Positions 1 to 6,892 are shown, counted from the first letter of the stretch. The stretch: DNA of 7,518 nt from Betaproteobacteria bacterium (GCA_028871775.1 JAGWMH010000086.1:1-7518); one strand, 5' to 3'. Notes: generated by a model from the letters alone, not told the origin. Made by a program: numbers and translations.

Positions 1-1067
1 GCCCACAGCACCGCCTGGCCAACCGTCATGCCCAGGAAGTTGTGCCAGCCGATCTCCTCAAGATGAGGATCCTGGAAGGCTTCCATGGTGACCATGTGGA
101 TCGGGCCTCGACCGGCGTTCACCTCGGAGATGATCGCATGGTTGCGCAGGCAGGTCGGGATGGGCCTGTGGGTCCGGTGCGAGACTTCCGGGTCCAGGTA
201 TTCCTTGCCGACCATTTTCTGAAGTTCGGGGAACCACTTGGACTCGTACTCTTCACCATAGGCATTCTGGGTATAGGTCTTGAGGTGCAGGAAGTAGGCG
301 CCGACAGGGCCATAACCATCCTTGAAGCGAGCCAGCACAATACGGTTTTCCATCTGGGTCATCTTGGCACCAGCTTCGATCATCAGGCCGTATGCAGAAC
401 CCGAAGACCACGGTGCGTACCAGACACGACCCGCACCTTCGCCAACGGAACGCGGCTTGAAGATGTTGGAAGCGCCGCCGGCACCACAGATGACGGTCTT
501 GGACTTGAATACGTGGTAGTTGCCTGTGCGGACATTGAAGCCCACGGCACCGGCAACACGGTTCTCCTTGGATTCATCCATCAGGAGGTGGGTCACGCAG
601 ATGCGGTTGAAAACCTTGTCCGCTGACTTCTTGGCGGCCTCGGCAACGATAGGCTTGTAGGACTCACCATGGATCATGATCTGCCAACGGCCTTCACGCA
701 GGAACGAACCCTTCTTCTCGTTGCGCATGATGGGAAGACCCCATTCTTCAAAGTTATGCACAGTGGAGTCTACGTGGCGTGCCATGTCGAACAGCAGGTC
801 TTCACGCACCATGCCCATCAGGTCGATACGCGCATAGCGCACATGATCTTCGGGATTGTTCTCGCCAAAGCGTGTACCCATGTAGCAGTTGATCGCATAC
901 AGGCCCTGGGCCACCGCACCGGAACGCATGATATTTGCCTTTTCGGCGATGACGATCTTCTTGTCCTGACCCCAATATCTTGCCTCGAATGCCGCGCCCG
1001 TACCGCCCAGGCCGGCACCTACAACCAGGATGTCGATATTGTCTTCAATGATTGTCGAGTAGCTCAT
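1..1067 (-). CDS. aprA: Adenylylsulfate (APS) reductase alpha subunit, FAD-binding; partial, C-terminus beyond left edge
   Basis: This subunit carries FAD and the active site that interconverts APS with sulfite plus AMP in the cytoplasm; in a sulfur oxidiser it would run from sulfite to APS. I translated it directly because the frame stays open to the left edge. About 355 residues are present, against roughly 620-660 in the family, so the C-terminal part is missing. Residues 12-29 hold the dinucleotide-binding GxGxxG motif (Gly17, Gly19, Gly22) followed by Glu42 at the expected end of the second strand. Residues 48-64 (RSGAVAQGLYAINCYMG) match the flavin-contacting loop, and Asn60 is probably the family's substrate-site asparagine. 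Aromatic and basic segments VWYAPWSSGSAYG and THRPIPTCLRNHAI further on are also typical. The start codon overlaps the aprB stop by one base. Recognition of the family is very secure; the oxidative direction is inferred from the sat and soe neighbours. Confidence 0.96.
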   Translation of the reverse strand, partial: MSYSTIIEDNIDILVVGAGLGGTGAAFEARYWGQDKKIVIAEKANIMRSGAVAQGLYAINCYMGTRFGENNPEDHVRYARIDLMGMVREDLLFDMARHVDSTVHNFEEWGLPIMRNEKKGSFLREGRWQIMIHGESYKPIVAEAAKKSADKVFNRICVTHLLMDESKENRVAGAVGFNVRTGNYHVFKSKTVICGAGGASNIFKPRSVGEGAGRVWYAPWSSGSAYGLMIEAGAKMTQMENRIVLARFKDGYGPVGAYFLHLKTYTQNAYGEEYESKWFPELQKMVGKEYLDPEVSHRTHRPIPTCLRNHAIISEVNAGRGPIHMVTMEAFQDPHLEEIGWHNFLGMTVGQAVLW

Positions 1068-1083
1068 TAGTATTGCACCCCTT
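1065..1083 (-). promoter_or_regulatory. aprB stop / aprA start overlap (TAATG) with ribosome binding site
   Basis: On the minus strand the aprB TAA (1069-1067) and the aprA ATG (1067-1065) share one base, forming TAATG. A purine-rich stretch AAGGGGTG (1083-1076) lies inside the last aprB codons, about 8 nt before the aprA ATG. It pairs acceptably but not perfectly with the 16S tail. The arrangement suggests translational coupling, which would help make the two subunits in the 1:1 ratio of the AprBA heterodimer. Confidence 0.7.
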
Positions 1084-1549
1084 TTTTGATTTCCAGGCCA
1101 TTGGATTGCAGTGTGTGCAATCCACCGTCATCCATACGAATGTACTTGGGCTCATTGAACAGGAGTTGGCTGTCGCGCATCTCCTTGCTGGGGGCAGGCA
1201 CCTTTGCGAGGTCCGGTGTCGCCGAGCCCCAGGGCTTGGTGGTGATAGGCGCCAGCAGCTCCATGTCTTTCTTGCCGTTACGGAACTTGATGCGCCACGC
1301 AATCGTGCCTTTCTCTTCATCACGGATCACTCGAACACTGTGTCCAAGCGGTGCAAAGTCGGCATAACCGCGTACATCGATCGCTTGATGCGGACACGCC
1401 TTTACACAGGAATAGCATTCCCAGCACATACTGGGTTCGATGTTGTAAGCACGACGCAGCTTCTTGTCGATATGCATGATGTCGGACGGGCAGATGTCCA
1501 CGCACTCTCCGCAACCATCACAACGCGTCATATATACAAAGGTTGGCAT
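1067..1549 (-). CDS. aprB: Adenylylsulfate (APS) reductase beta subunit, two [4Fe-4S] clusters
   Basis: AprB is the electron-transfer subunit of cytoplasmic APS reductase, relaying electrons between the FAD of AprA and a membrane partner. The protein has 160 residues, a normal length. The N-terminal ferredoxin domain holds eight cysteines: Cys10, 13, 16 and 20 (CDGCGECVDICP) and Cys42, 45, 48 and 52 (CWECYSCVKACP). The second group has the tryptophan after the first cysteine that is usual in AprB. The remaining ~100 residues contain no cysteine and form the segment that in known structures packs against and wraps AprA, ending in LEIKKGVQY. The ATG is supported by GAGGAG five nt upstream. It lies 42 nt downstream of aprM and overlaps aprA by one base, so it sits inside the sat-aprMBA operon. 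Confidence 0.97.
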   Translation of the reverse strand: MPTFVYMTRCDGCGECVDICPSDIMHIDKKLRRAYNIEPSMCWECYSCVKACPHQAIDVRGYADFAPLGHSVRVIRDEEKGTIAWRIKFRNGKKDMELLAPITTKPWGSATPDLAKVPAPSKEMRDSQLLFNEPKYIRMDDGGLHTLQSNGLEIKKGVQY

Positions 1550-1554
1550 AGATA

Positions 1555-1560
1555 CTCCTC
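1555..1560 (-). promoter_or_regulatory. Ribosome binding site of aprB
   Basis: GAGGAG on the minus strand, ending five nt before the aprB ATG at 1549. It is a strong Shine-Dalgarno match and fixes the aprB start. The 42-nt aprM-aprB gap (1550-1591) holds nothing else that I can recognise. Confidence 0.8.
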
Positions 1561-1591
1561 TATTTCTTATCGAAAATTTGTCAAGAAAGCA

Positions 1592-2416
1592 TTAGTAGTG
1601 TTTGGCTCTTTCAGCCTTGATGCACAGTCCCATGTTGGGCGGATTCTTGCCCATATACATAGGCACATCCGGAAACTTGCGCTGCACTTCAGGATCCGTC
1701 AGGTCATAGTCGGGCGGCAGATTCTCGCGGGAACCGTCGGCCATGATGATTTTCTTCTGGTAGGCCGCAGCGGGCTTGAAGAACATGTGGGCGAACTTGG
1801 ACCAGTACACGCCGCCAAAGAGCACGGTGCTGGACAGGATGAACAAGGCAAAGAACACGGTCACTCCACCGCCGGTGAACGACCAGATCAATGCGAAGGT
1901 CGAGGTGGCCAGCAGCGAGAGGATGAACAGGTCCGCACGCTCGAGCCGGAAGCTGGAAAGGCCTTCCGCAGCCACATCAACGCGGATGGCAAACCAGAAC
2001 CAGTATCCGCCCACAGCCAGCATCAGCGCGCCGATGTGCCACAGTTGCGGCAGCAGGGTGGAGGTGGATTCCGGCGAGAAGATCATGATCGCGGTGGTCA
2101 CGATGAAGATGATGGTTCCCCACATGGTCAACAGATGGGAAAGCCTGCGCCGTGGATTGTTGAATTCGCCGGAGGTCAATACTTCCTTTACCAGCACCGA
2201 AGCGGCGATCGCCACCTTTTCACCGCCGCTCACCGAGCGTTTTGCGCTCTTCTGCGCTTTTTTCGCATTTTCGAAAAAGTACTGCGCGCTCTTCTTGTGC
2301 AGCATGTCGAGTATCGTTCCGCCCATGACCAGCAGGACCATCAGAATGATGTAACCCTGCATGTAAGCGGTTGGAATCGTTGCCGAGAGATCGGCAAAGG
2401 GATTGCTCGTGAACAT
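1592..2416 (-). CDS. aprM: APS reductase-associated membrane protein AprM (putative quinone-side anchor)
   Basis: AprM is the integral membrane protein encoded with aprBA in many sulfur oxidisers. It is thought to link APS reductase to the quinone pool, although its biochemistry is less firmly established than that of AprBA. The 274-residue protein shows about five hydrophobic segments, near residues 19-38, 96-113, 125-144, 163-180 and 185-205. A basic, Lys-rich loop (40-60) follows the first segment. After the last segment comes a polar tail of about 65 residues rich in Pro, Asp and Lys, probably cytoplasmic and available to contact AprBA. His94, His127 and His210, at or next to membrane segments, are candidates for heme b ligands in the manner of HdrE/NarI-type proteins; this is inference. 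The ATG has AGGAG six nt upstream. It lies between sat and aprB, the order known from Allochromatium-type sat-aprMBA clusters. Confidence 0.9.
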   Translation of the reverse strand: MFTSNPFADLSATIPTAYMQGYIILMVLLVMGGTILDMLHKKSAQYFFENAKKAQKSAKRSVSGGEKVAIAASVLVKEVLTSGEFNNPRRRLSHLLTMWGTIIFIVTTAIMIFSPESTSTLLPQLWHIGALMLAVGGYWFWFAIRVDVAAEGLSSFRLERADLFILSLLATSTFALIWSFTGGGVTVFFALFILSSTVLFGGVYWSKFAHMFFKPAAAYQKKIIMADGSRENLPPDYDLTDPEVQRKFPDVPMYMGKNPPNMGLCIKAERAKHY

Positions 2417-2420
2417 TAGT

Positions 2421-2428
2421 TTCTCCTC
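2421..2428 (-). promoter_or_regulatory. Ribosome binding site of aprM
   Basis: GAGGAGAA on the minus strand just before the aprM ATG at 2416, with six nt between AGGAG and the start. The 63-nt sat-aprM gap (2417-2479) contains no clear terminator hairpin, only a short near-repeat (GGTCATTC / GGCCATTC), so read-through from sat into aprM is likely. Confidence 0.8.
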
Positions 2429-2479
2429 ATTAATTGCTGACGAATGGCCATCCTGAATGACCGGAATATCCGCTGGGCC

Positions 2480-3694
2480 TTACTTCGCGGAATGCCCCGT
2501 AAGTTTTACTTCTACCTTCTCATGCTCTTGCAGTCCCGCGTAGTACTTGCGCAATATCTCCAGCACTTCAGGGCGGCTGAATTCCGCGGGCACTTCGGTG
2601 CCTTCGGAGAGCATCTTGCGCAGCTTGGTGCCGGACACCAGCAGGCGATCGGTATCGCCGTGCGGGCAGGTGCGCGCCGAAGCCATGCCGCCGCAGCGAT
2701 AGCACCAGAACGTCCAGTCAATTTTGAGCGGCTGCGTTTCCAGCGAGTCCTTTGGAATTTTGTCGAAGATGTGGTGCGCGTCAAACGGGCCGTAATAGCT
2801 GCCGACTCCGGCGTGGTCGCGCCCCACGATCAGGTGTGAGCAGCCGTAGTTCTGGCGGAACAGCGCGTGCAGCAAAGCCTCGCGCGGCCCTGCATAGCGC
2901 ATGTCGAGGGGGTAACCGGCCTGCGCCACGGTATGCTTGACGAAATAATTTTCGGTCAGGGCGGTAATGGCATGGGTGCGCACTTCGGCAGGGATGTCGC
3001 CCGGTTTGAGGTTGCCCAGCAGGGAGTGGATCAACACGCCATCGCACACCTCGATGGCAACCTTGGCGAGGTATTCATGCGAACGGTGCATCGGATTGCG
3101 CGTCTGGAACGCCGCGACCTTGCTCCAGCCCAGGGTTTCAAACAGCTCCCGCGTTTCGCGCGGCGTCTTGAACAGTGCGCCGTATTTTCGGTCGAAGCCG
3201 CCCATCGACAGCACCTTGACCGGGCCGGCGAGATTGACGTCGCCCTGCGCCATCACCATTTTTACGCCGGGGTGGTTGATGTCGGCTGTCTGGAACACCG
3301 TGGCGCATTCGTGCGCCTTGTCGATGGTGTATTTTTCGGTGATGCGCATCGTCGCCAGAATGCTGTCGTCGCTTGGGTCAAGCAAGGCGATTTCGCTGCC
3401 GGTATGGATGGAATCTGCGGTGAGGTAATCGGTGGAAAGGGTGATGGGGATAGGCCAAAACAAACCGTTGGTCATGTGCATGCCAGCGCACACACCCTGC
3501 CAATCGGTATAGGTCATGAAGCCGTCAAGCGGCGTAAAGCCGCCGAGGCCGAGCATCACCAGATCGCCCTTCTCGCGCGAACTGACTCTGACTTGCGGCA
3601 ACGTACGCGCCCGTTCCAGCTCGTCCGCAAGGGCTTCCCCATTGAGTAACAGAGGAATAAGCTCGCCCCCGCCGTGCGGTCTTACGAGTGCCAT
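2480..3694 (-). CDS. sat: Dissimilatory ATP sulfurylase (sulfate adenylyltransferase)
   Basis: Sat interconverts ATP plus sulfate with APS plus pyrophosphate in the cytoplasm. Beside aprMBA in a sulfur oxidiser it should run toward sulfate and ATP, giving substrate-level phosphorylation. The 404-residue length fits the single-chain Sat family (N-terminal PUA-like domain, then the catalytic nucleotidyltransferase domain). Visible motifs are [11 protein letters not shown] at 197-207, with the nucleotide-binding His203 and His206, and GRDHAGVG at 291-298. Cys331, Cys334 and Cys343 within [15 protein letters not shown] form the zinc-binding knot seen in bacterial and archaeal Sat, with His345 the likely fourth ligand. 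No APS-kinase domain is fused to the C-terminus. The ATG is chosen for its upstream AGGGAG and for the typical start [16 protein letters not shown]. It is the first gene of the minus-strand operon. The assimilatory CysDN type is excluded by family. Confidence 0.97.
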   Translation of the reverse strand: MALVRPHGGGELIPLLLNGEALADELERARTLPQVRVSSREKGDLVMLGLGGFTPLDGFMTYTDWQGVCAGMHMTNGLFWPIPITLSTDYLTADSIHTGSEIALLDPSDDSILATMRITEKYTIDKAHECATVFQTADINHPGVKMVMAQGDVNLAGPVKVLSMGGFDRKYGALFKTPRETRELFETLGWSKVAAFQTRNPMHRSHEYLAKVAIEVCDGVLIHSLLGNLKPGDIPAEVRTHAITALTENYFVKHTVAQAGYPLDMRYAGPREALLHALFRQNYGCSHLIVGRDHAGVGSYYGPFDAHHIFDKIPKDSLETQPLKIDWTFWCYRCGGMASARTCPHGDTDRLLVSGTKLRKMLSEGTEVPAEFSRPEVLEILRKYYAGLQEHEKVEVKLTGHSAK

Positions 3695-3700
3695 ACTTTA

Positions 3701-3708
3701 TCTCCCTT
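3701..3708 (-). promoter_or_regulatory. Ribosome binding site of sat
   Basis: AAAGGGAG-type purine run (AAGGGAGA) on the minus strand, about six nt before the sat ATG at 3694. It fixes the start of the first gene of the operon. Confidence 0.75.
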
Positions 3709-3768
3709 TCATCAACCACTTTAACTGTCTGCCGAGGCATGCTAAAACTTTCGGCACCAAACCACGAT

Positions 3769-3820
3769 ACCCCTTATGGGTTATGCTCTAATAGCTCATC
3801 ACGGCTATGGCTAGCGGGGT
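3769..3820. repeat. Nested inverted repeats in the sat-soeA intergenic region
   Basis: Outer arms ACCCC (3769-3773) and GGGGT (3816-3820) enclose inner arms ATAGC (3791-3795) and GCTAT (3804-3808), with CTA (3788-3790) and TAG (3812-3814) between them on the right-hand side of the loop. The two centres are about 5 bp apart, near 3794 and 3799. The element could be an operator for a dimeric regulator or a hairpin in the sat leader. The arms are short, so chance is not excluded. Confidence 0.4.
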
Positions 3821-3902
3821 TATCATTTGCGCATACTGGCGCACCTTCGAAAATGGCCATGGTTCCGCCCGGAATGGCCGCGATTGAGTAATCAACCACC
3901 AT
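3774..3902 (-). CDS. Small open reading frame of 42 codons upstream of sat (doubtful)
   Basis: An ATG at 3902 on the minus strand opens a 42-residue frame ending in TAA at 3774, 79 nt before sat and reading toward it. The product is acidic and polar in its second half and begins MVVDYSIAAIPGGTMAIFEG. I do not recognise the family. There is no Shine-Dalgarno sequence before the ATG, and the frame also stays open upstream into the antisense of soeA, both of which argue against a real gene. In its favour, the residue composition looks protein-like and the frame fills most of the intergenic space. It could be a leader peptide, a remnant of a decayed gene, or chance. Confidence 0.2.
   Translation of the reverse strand: MVVDYSIAAIPGGTMAIFEGAPVCANDNPASHSRDELLEHNP
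3855..3879. repeat. Imperfect hairpin / repeated AATGGCC element upstream of soeA
   Basis: GGCCAT (3855-3860) and ATGGCC (3874-3879) form an inverted repeat, with an inner TCC/GGA pair (3864-3866, 3871-3873) around a GCCC loop. The same region carries AATGGCC as a direct repeat, starting at 3852 and at 3873, which is 21 bp or two helical turns apart. It lies 33-58 bp before the soeA ATG, where an operator or an RNA leader structure would be well placed. Confidence 0.4.
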
Positions 3903-3912
3903 AAGATTTTTG

Positions 3913-6858
3913 ATGAAAACCCGAAATTTTGGCGACTCACGAAGCACAATATCCCCGCTGCACGATCCTGCAGCATCGCCTGTGCCGGACGCCAGGATCG
4001 AGGTACGCAACACCACCTGCTATATGTGCGCGTGCCGCTGCGGGATACGCGTCCATCTGCGCAATGGCGAACTGCGTTACATCGACGGCAACCCGGATCA
4101 TCCGCTCAACCACGGCGTGATCTGCGCCAAGGGTTCGTCCGGCATCATGAAACAATATTCGCCGGCGCGGCTGACCAGGCCGCTGCGGCGCAAACCCGGC
4201 TCGGAGCGCGGCGCGGGCGAATTCGAGGAAATCAGCTGGGAAGAAACCTTCGGCATCCTCGCCGAACGGCTGGGGAAAATACGCGCCACCGATCCGAAGA
4301 AATTCGCGCTGTTCACCGGGCGCGACCAGATGCAGGCACTGACCGGTCTGTTTGCCCGCCAGTTCGGCACGCCCAACTATGCCGCTCACGGCGGCTTCTG
4401 CTCGGTGAACATGGCGGCGGGGATGATCTATACCATTGGCGGTTCGTTCTGGGAATTCGGCGGGCCGGACCTGGAGCGCGCCAAGCTGTTCGTGATGATC
4501 GGCACGGCCGAGGATCACCACTCCAATCCACTGAAGATTGCGATCTCGAAATTCAAGCGCGAGGGCGGACGTTTCATCTCCATCAACCCGGTACGCACCG
4601 GCTACTCGGCTATCGCCGACGAGTGGGTGGGGATACGTCCCGGCACCGACGGCGCGCTGCTGCTTGCGCTGATCCACGAAATCATCGCGCTCGGCCTGTA
4701 TGACCGCGACTTTCTGGTGCGCTATACGAACTCTGGCCAACTGGTAAATCTCGACGACCAGCATGACGAGTTCGGCATGTTCGTGCGCACCGAGGTGCCG
4801 GAAGAGGAGGGGTGTTACGACCCGCAAAACAAGCTGTGGTGGGACCGCAACAGCAACAAGCCGGTGGTCACGCACGCGGAAGGGGCCGACCCGTTCCTGT
4901 TTGGCGAATTCACGCTGCCCGACGGTACGCCTGTGAAGCCCGCGTTCCAGTTGCTGCAGGAACGGGTAAAGGACTACACCCCGGAATGGGCGAGCCAGAT
5001 CACCGGCATTCCGGTCGAGACCATCCGCCGCCTCGCTCATGAGATGGGCATCACCGCGCGCGACCAGAAAATCGAGTTGCCGATCGCCTGGACGGATGCA
5101 TGGGGCAAGGAACACGACAGCGTAACCGGCAATCCGGTGGCCTTTCATGCGATGCGCGGCCTGGCGGCACACTCCAACGGTTTCCAGACGATACGCGCGC
5201 TCTCGATCCTGATGTCGCTGCTCGGCACCATCGACCGGCCCGGCGGCTTCAGGCACAAGGCTCCGTTTCCGCGTCCGATCCCGCCTTGCGCGCGCACGCC
5301 CAATACGCCGCTGGCGATCAAACCGAATACGCCGCTGGACGGCATGCCGCTGGGCTGGCCGTCTGATCCGGACGACCTGTTCGTCAATCCGGACGGCAGC
5401 CCGGTGCGCATCGACAAGGCATTCTCGTGGGAGTATCCGCTGGCGGTGCACGGGTTGATGCACAACGTCATCACCAATGCCTGGCGCGGCGATCCGTACC
5501 AGATCGACACCCTGCTGATTTTCATGGCCAACATGGGCTGGAACTCGACGATGAATACCGTCGAAGTCAGGAAGATGCTCAGCGACAAGGACGAGAACGG
5601 CGAACATAAAATTCCTTTCATCGTCGTCTGCGATGCTTTCCATTCGGAAACGACCGCATTCGCCGATCTGATTCTGCCGGATACCACCTATCTGGAGCGT
5701 CATGACGTGATGTCGATGCTGGACCGGCCGATCTCGGAATTCGATGGCCCGGTGGATGCGGTGCGCATTCCGGTGCTGCCGCCGACAGGCGAGTGCAAGC
5801 CTTTTCAGGAAGTGCTGATCGAACTCGCCACGCGTTTGAAGCTGCCCGCTTTCGTCACCAGGGAAGGACAGCGCAAATTCCGCGACTATCCCGATTTCAT
5901 CGTGAACTGGGAGACCGAACCGGGCTCTGGCATCGGCTTTCTGTCGGGCTGGCGCGGCAAGGGCGGCGATAAATTTCTGCGCGGTGAGCCCAACCCGAAA
6001 CAGTGGGAGATGTATGCGCAAAACAACTGCGTGTATCACCACAAGTTGCCGCGTTCCTATCAGTACATGCGCAACTGGAACAAGGGGTATCTCGAATGGT
6101 CGCAACGCAACCGCATCACCCGCTATGCCGAGCCGATCCTGATCCACCTGTATTCCGAAGTGTTGCAGAAATTCCGCCTTGCCGCGCAAGGCCGGGGCAT
6201 CACGCGCAAGCCGCCATCTCACTTGGCCAAGCGCATCGCAACCTATTTCGATCCGCTGCCTTTCTTTTATGAACCGCTGGAAACGCAGGCCAGCGACAAG
6301 AACGAGTATCCGCTTGCGGCAGTAACTCAGCGCCCGATGGCCATGTACCACTCCTGGGATTCGCAGAATGCCTGGTTGCGCCAGATCCATGCGCACAATT
6401 ATTTGCACATGAATCCGCACACCGCACAGGCTGCGGGCATCGCGGACGGCGGCTGGATGTGGGTGGAATCGCAGTGGGGCAAGGTGCGCTGCATGGCGCG
6501 GTATTCCGAGGCGGTCGAGCCGGGCACGGTGTGGACCTGGAATGCCATCGGCAAGGCGGCGGGCGCGTGGAACCTGTCACCTGATGCGAACGAATCTCAG
6601 CAGGGTTTTCTGCTCAATCATCTGATCTCCGAGGAATTCCCCTCTCCATCTGGGGGTGGTGGGACGATTTCCAATTCGGACCCGATCACCGGGCAGGCTG
6701 CCTGGTACGACGTGCGGGTGCGCATCTATCCGGCCGCAGCCGATGAGCCGCAGCAGACTTCACCGCAATTCGAAGCCATGCAGAAATATCCCGGCATGAA
6801 AGAACATCCGAGTTGGCTGGCCTATTTTGGCGGCGGCAAGAAGGATGGAAAAGAATGA
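3913..6858 (+). CDS. soeA: Cytoplasmic sulfite dehydrogenase (quinone), molybdopterin subunit SoeA
   Basis: SoeA is the catalytic subunit of SoeABC, which oxidises sulfite directly to sulfate on the cytoplasmic face of the membrane and sends electrons to quinone. The 981-residue chain belongs to the Mo-bisPGD (DMSO reductase/PsrA-like) family. An N-terminal [4Fe-4S] motif CX2CX3CX27C is formed by Cys36, 39, 43 and 71, followed by Lys73. Cys163 in AHGGFCSVNMA is the likely molybdenum ligand. Later segments FHAMRGLAAHSNGF and DPITGQAAWYDVRVRI are typical of the cofactor-binding domains, the latter near the C-terminus. The N-terminus has no twin-arginine motif and no hydrophobic stretch, which fits cytoplasmic SoeA rather than exported PsrA/PhsA. 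An in-frame stop at 3889-3891 limits the start to TTG 3910 or ATG 3913; I prefer ATG, although no Shine-Dalgarno is visible. soeB follows after 34 nt. Confidence 0.93.
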   Translation: MKTRNFGDSRSTISPLHDPAASPVPDARIEVRNTTCYMCACRCGIRVHLRNGELRYIDGNPDHPLNHGVICAKGSSGIMKQYSPARLTRPLRRKPGSERGAGEFEEISWEETFGILAERLGKIRATDPKKFALFTGRDQMQALTGLFARQFGTPNYAAHGGFCSVNMAAGMIYTIGGSFWEFGGPDLERAKLFVMIGTAEDHHSNPLKIAISKFKREGGRFISINPVRTGYSAIADEWVGIRPGTDGALLLALIHEIIALGLYDRDFLVRYTNSGQLVNLDDQHDEFGMFVRTEVPEEEGCYDPQNKLWWDRNSNKPVVTHAEGADPFLFGEFTLPDGTPVKPAFQLLQERVKDYTPEWASQITGIPVETIRRLAHEMGITARDQKIELPIAWTDAWGKEHDSVTGNPVAFHAMRGLAAHSNGFQTIRALSILMSLLGTIDRPGGFRHKAPFPRPIPPCARTPNTPLAIKPNTPLDGMPLGWPSDPDDLFVNPDGSPVRIDKAFSWEYPLAVHGLMHNVITNAWRGDPYQIDTLLIFMANMGWNSTMNTVEVRKMLSDKDENGEHKIPFIVVCDAFHSETTAFADLILPDTTYLERHDVMSMLDRPISEFDGPVDAVRIPVLPPTGECKPFQEVLIELATRLKLPAFVTREGQRKFRDYPDFIVNWETEPGSGIGFLSGWRGKGGDKFLRGEPNPKQWEMYAQNNCVYHHKLPRSYQYMRNWNKGYLEWSQRNRITRYAEPILIHLYSEVLQKFRLAAQGRGITRKPPSHLAKRIATYFDPLPFFYEPLETQASDKNEYPLAAVTQRPMAMYHSWDSQNAWLRQIHAHNYLHMNPHTAQAAGIADGGWMWVESQWGKVRCMARYSEAVEPGTVWTWNAIGKAAGAWNLSPDANESQQGFLLNHLISEEFPSPSGGGGTISNSDPITGQAAWYDVRVRIYPAAADEPQQTSPQFEAMQKYPGMKEHPSWLAYFGGGKKDGKE
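5302..5338 (+). repeat. 13-bp direct repeat inside soeA, 24-bp period
   Basis: AATACGCCGCTGG occurs at 5302-5314 and again, exactly, at 5326-5338. The 24-bp period equals eight codons, so the reading frame is kept and the protein shows PNTPL twice, at residues 463-467 and 471-475. It looks like a small in-frame tandem duplication in a Pro-rich loop. Confidence 0.6.
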
Positions 6859-6860
6859 CC

Positions 6861-6881
6861 CAACTCGGGATTCTTGAGTTG
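6861..6881 (+). repeat. Hairpin in the soeA-soeB junction
   Basis: CAACTC (6861-6866) and GAGTTG (6876-6881) are a perfect 6-bp inverted repeat. Two G-U pairs and one G-C pair extend the stem inward to 9 bp around a three-base ATT loop. It begins two nt after the soeA stop and ends directly before the soeB ribosome binding site. There is no U-run after it, so it is not a typical intrinsic terminator. A role in mRNA processing or in tuning soeB translation is inference. Confidence 0.5.
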
Positions 6882-6886
6882 AAAGG
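6882..6886 (+). promoter_or_regulatory. Ribosome binding site of soeB
   Basis: AAAGG ending six nt before the soeB ATG at 6893, directly after the junction hairpin. It is of moderate strength and supports ATG 6893 as the start over ATG 6855. Confidence 0.6.
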
Positions 6887-6892
6887 CTCGCC

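Larger units (their letters stand above)
3695..3912. promoter_or_regulatory. Divergent intergenic control region between sat and soeA
   Basis: This 218-nt stretch is the only place within the window where the leftward sat-aprMBA and rightward soeAB transcripts can start, so it should contain two promoters. It is more AT-rich than the flanking coding sequence. I find no convincing -35/-10 pair in either direction by eye; candidate hexamers such as TTAGAG...TATCGT on the minus strand are weak. It contains two groups of inverted repeats (listed separately) and a small minus-strand frame. No riboswitch, tRNA or terminator was recognised. A shared regulator binding here is plausible but unproven. 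Confidence 0.6.

Noticed and set aside
42..1070. Plus-strand frames of 194 and 133 codons near the left edge
   Set aside because: They lie opposite aprA, which reads without interruption from 1067 to the edge with family-specific motifs.
1052..2419. 455-codon plus-strand frame opposite aprB and aprM
   Set aside because: The minus strand encodes convincing AprB and AprM. The plus frame is rich in His, Arg and Gln and shows no family features.
2867..3649. 260-codon plus-strand frame opposite sat
   Set aside because: It is a shadow of sat, whose catalytic and zinc motifs are intact on the other strand.
3937..6420. Very long minus-strand open frame (827 codons) opposite soeA
   Set aside because: It is an antisense shadow of the GC-rich soeA gene: low-complexity, Arg- and His-rich with no recognisable domain, while the plus strand encodes a clear molybdopterin enzyme.
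3913..6858. Polysulfide, thiosulfate or tetrathionate reductase (PsrA/PhsA/TtrA) as the identity of soeA
   Set aside because: Same superfamily, but there is no twin-arginine export signal, the SoeB partner has the characteristic start, and the neighbours are sulfite-oxidation genes.
6861..6881. Intrinsic terminator after soeA
   Set aside because: The stem is short and AU-containing with G-U pairs, no U-run follows, and soeB begins within 12 nt.
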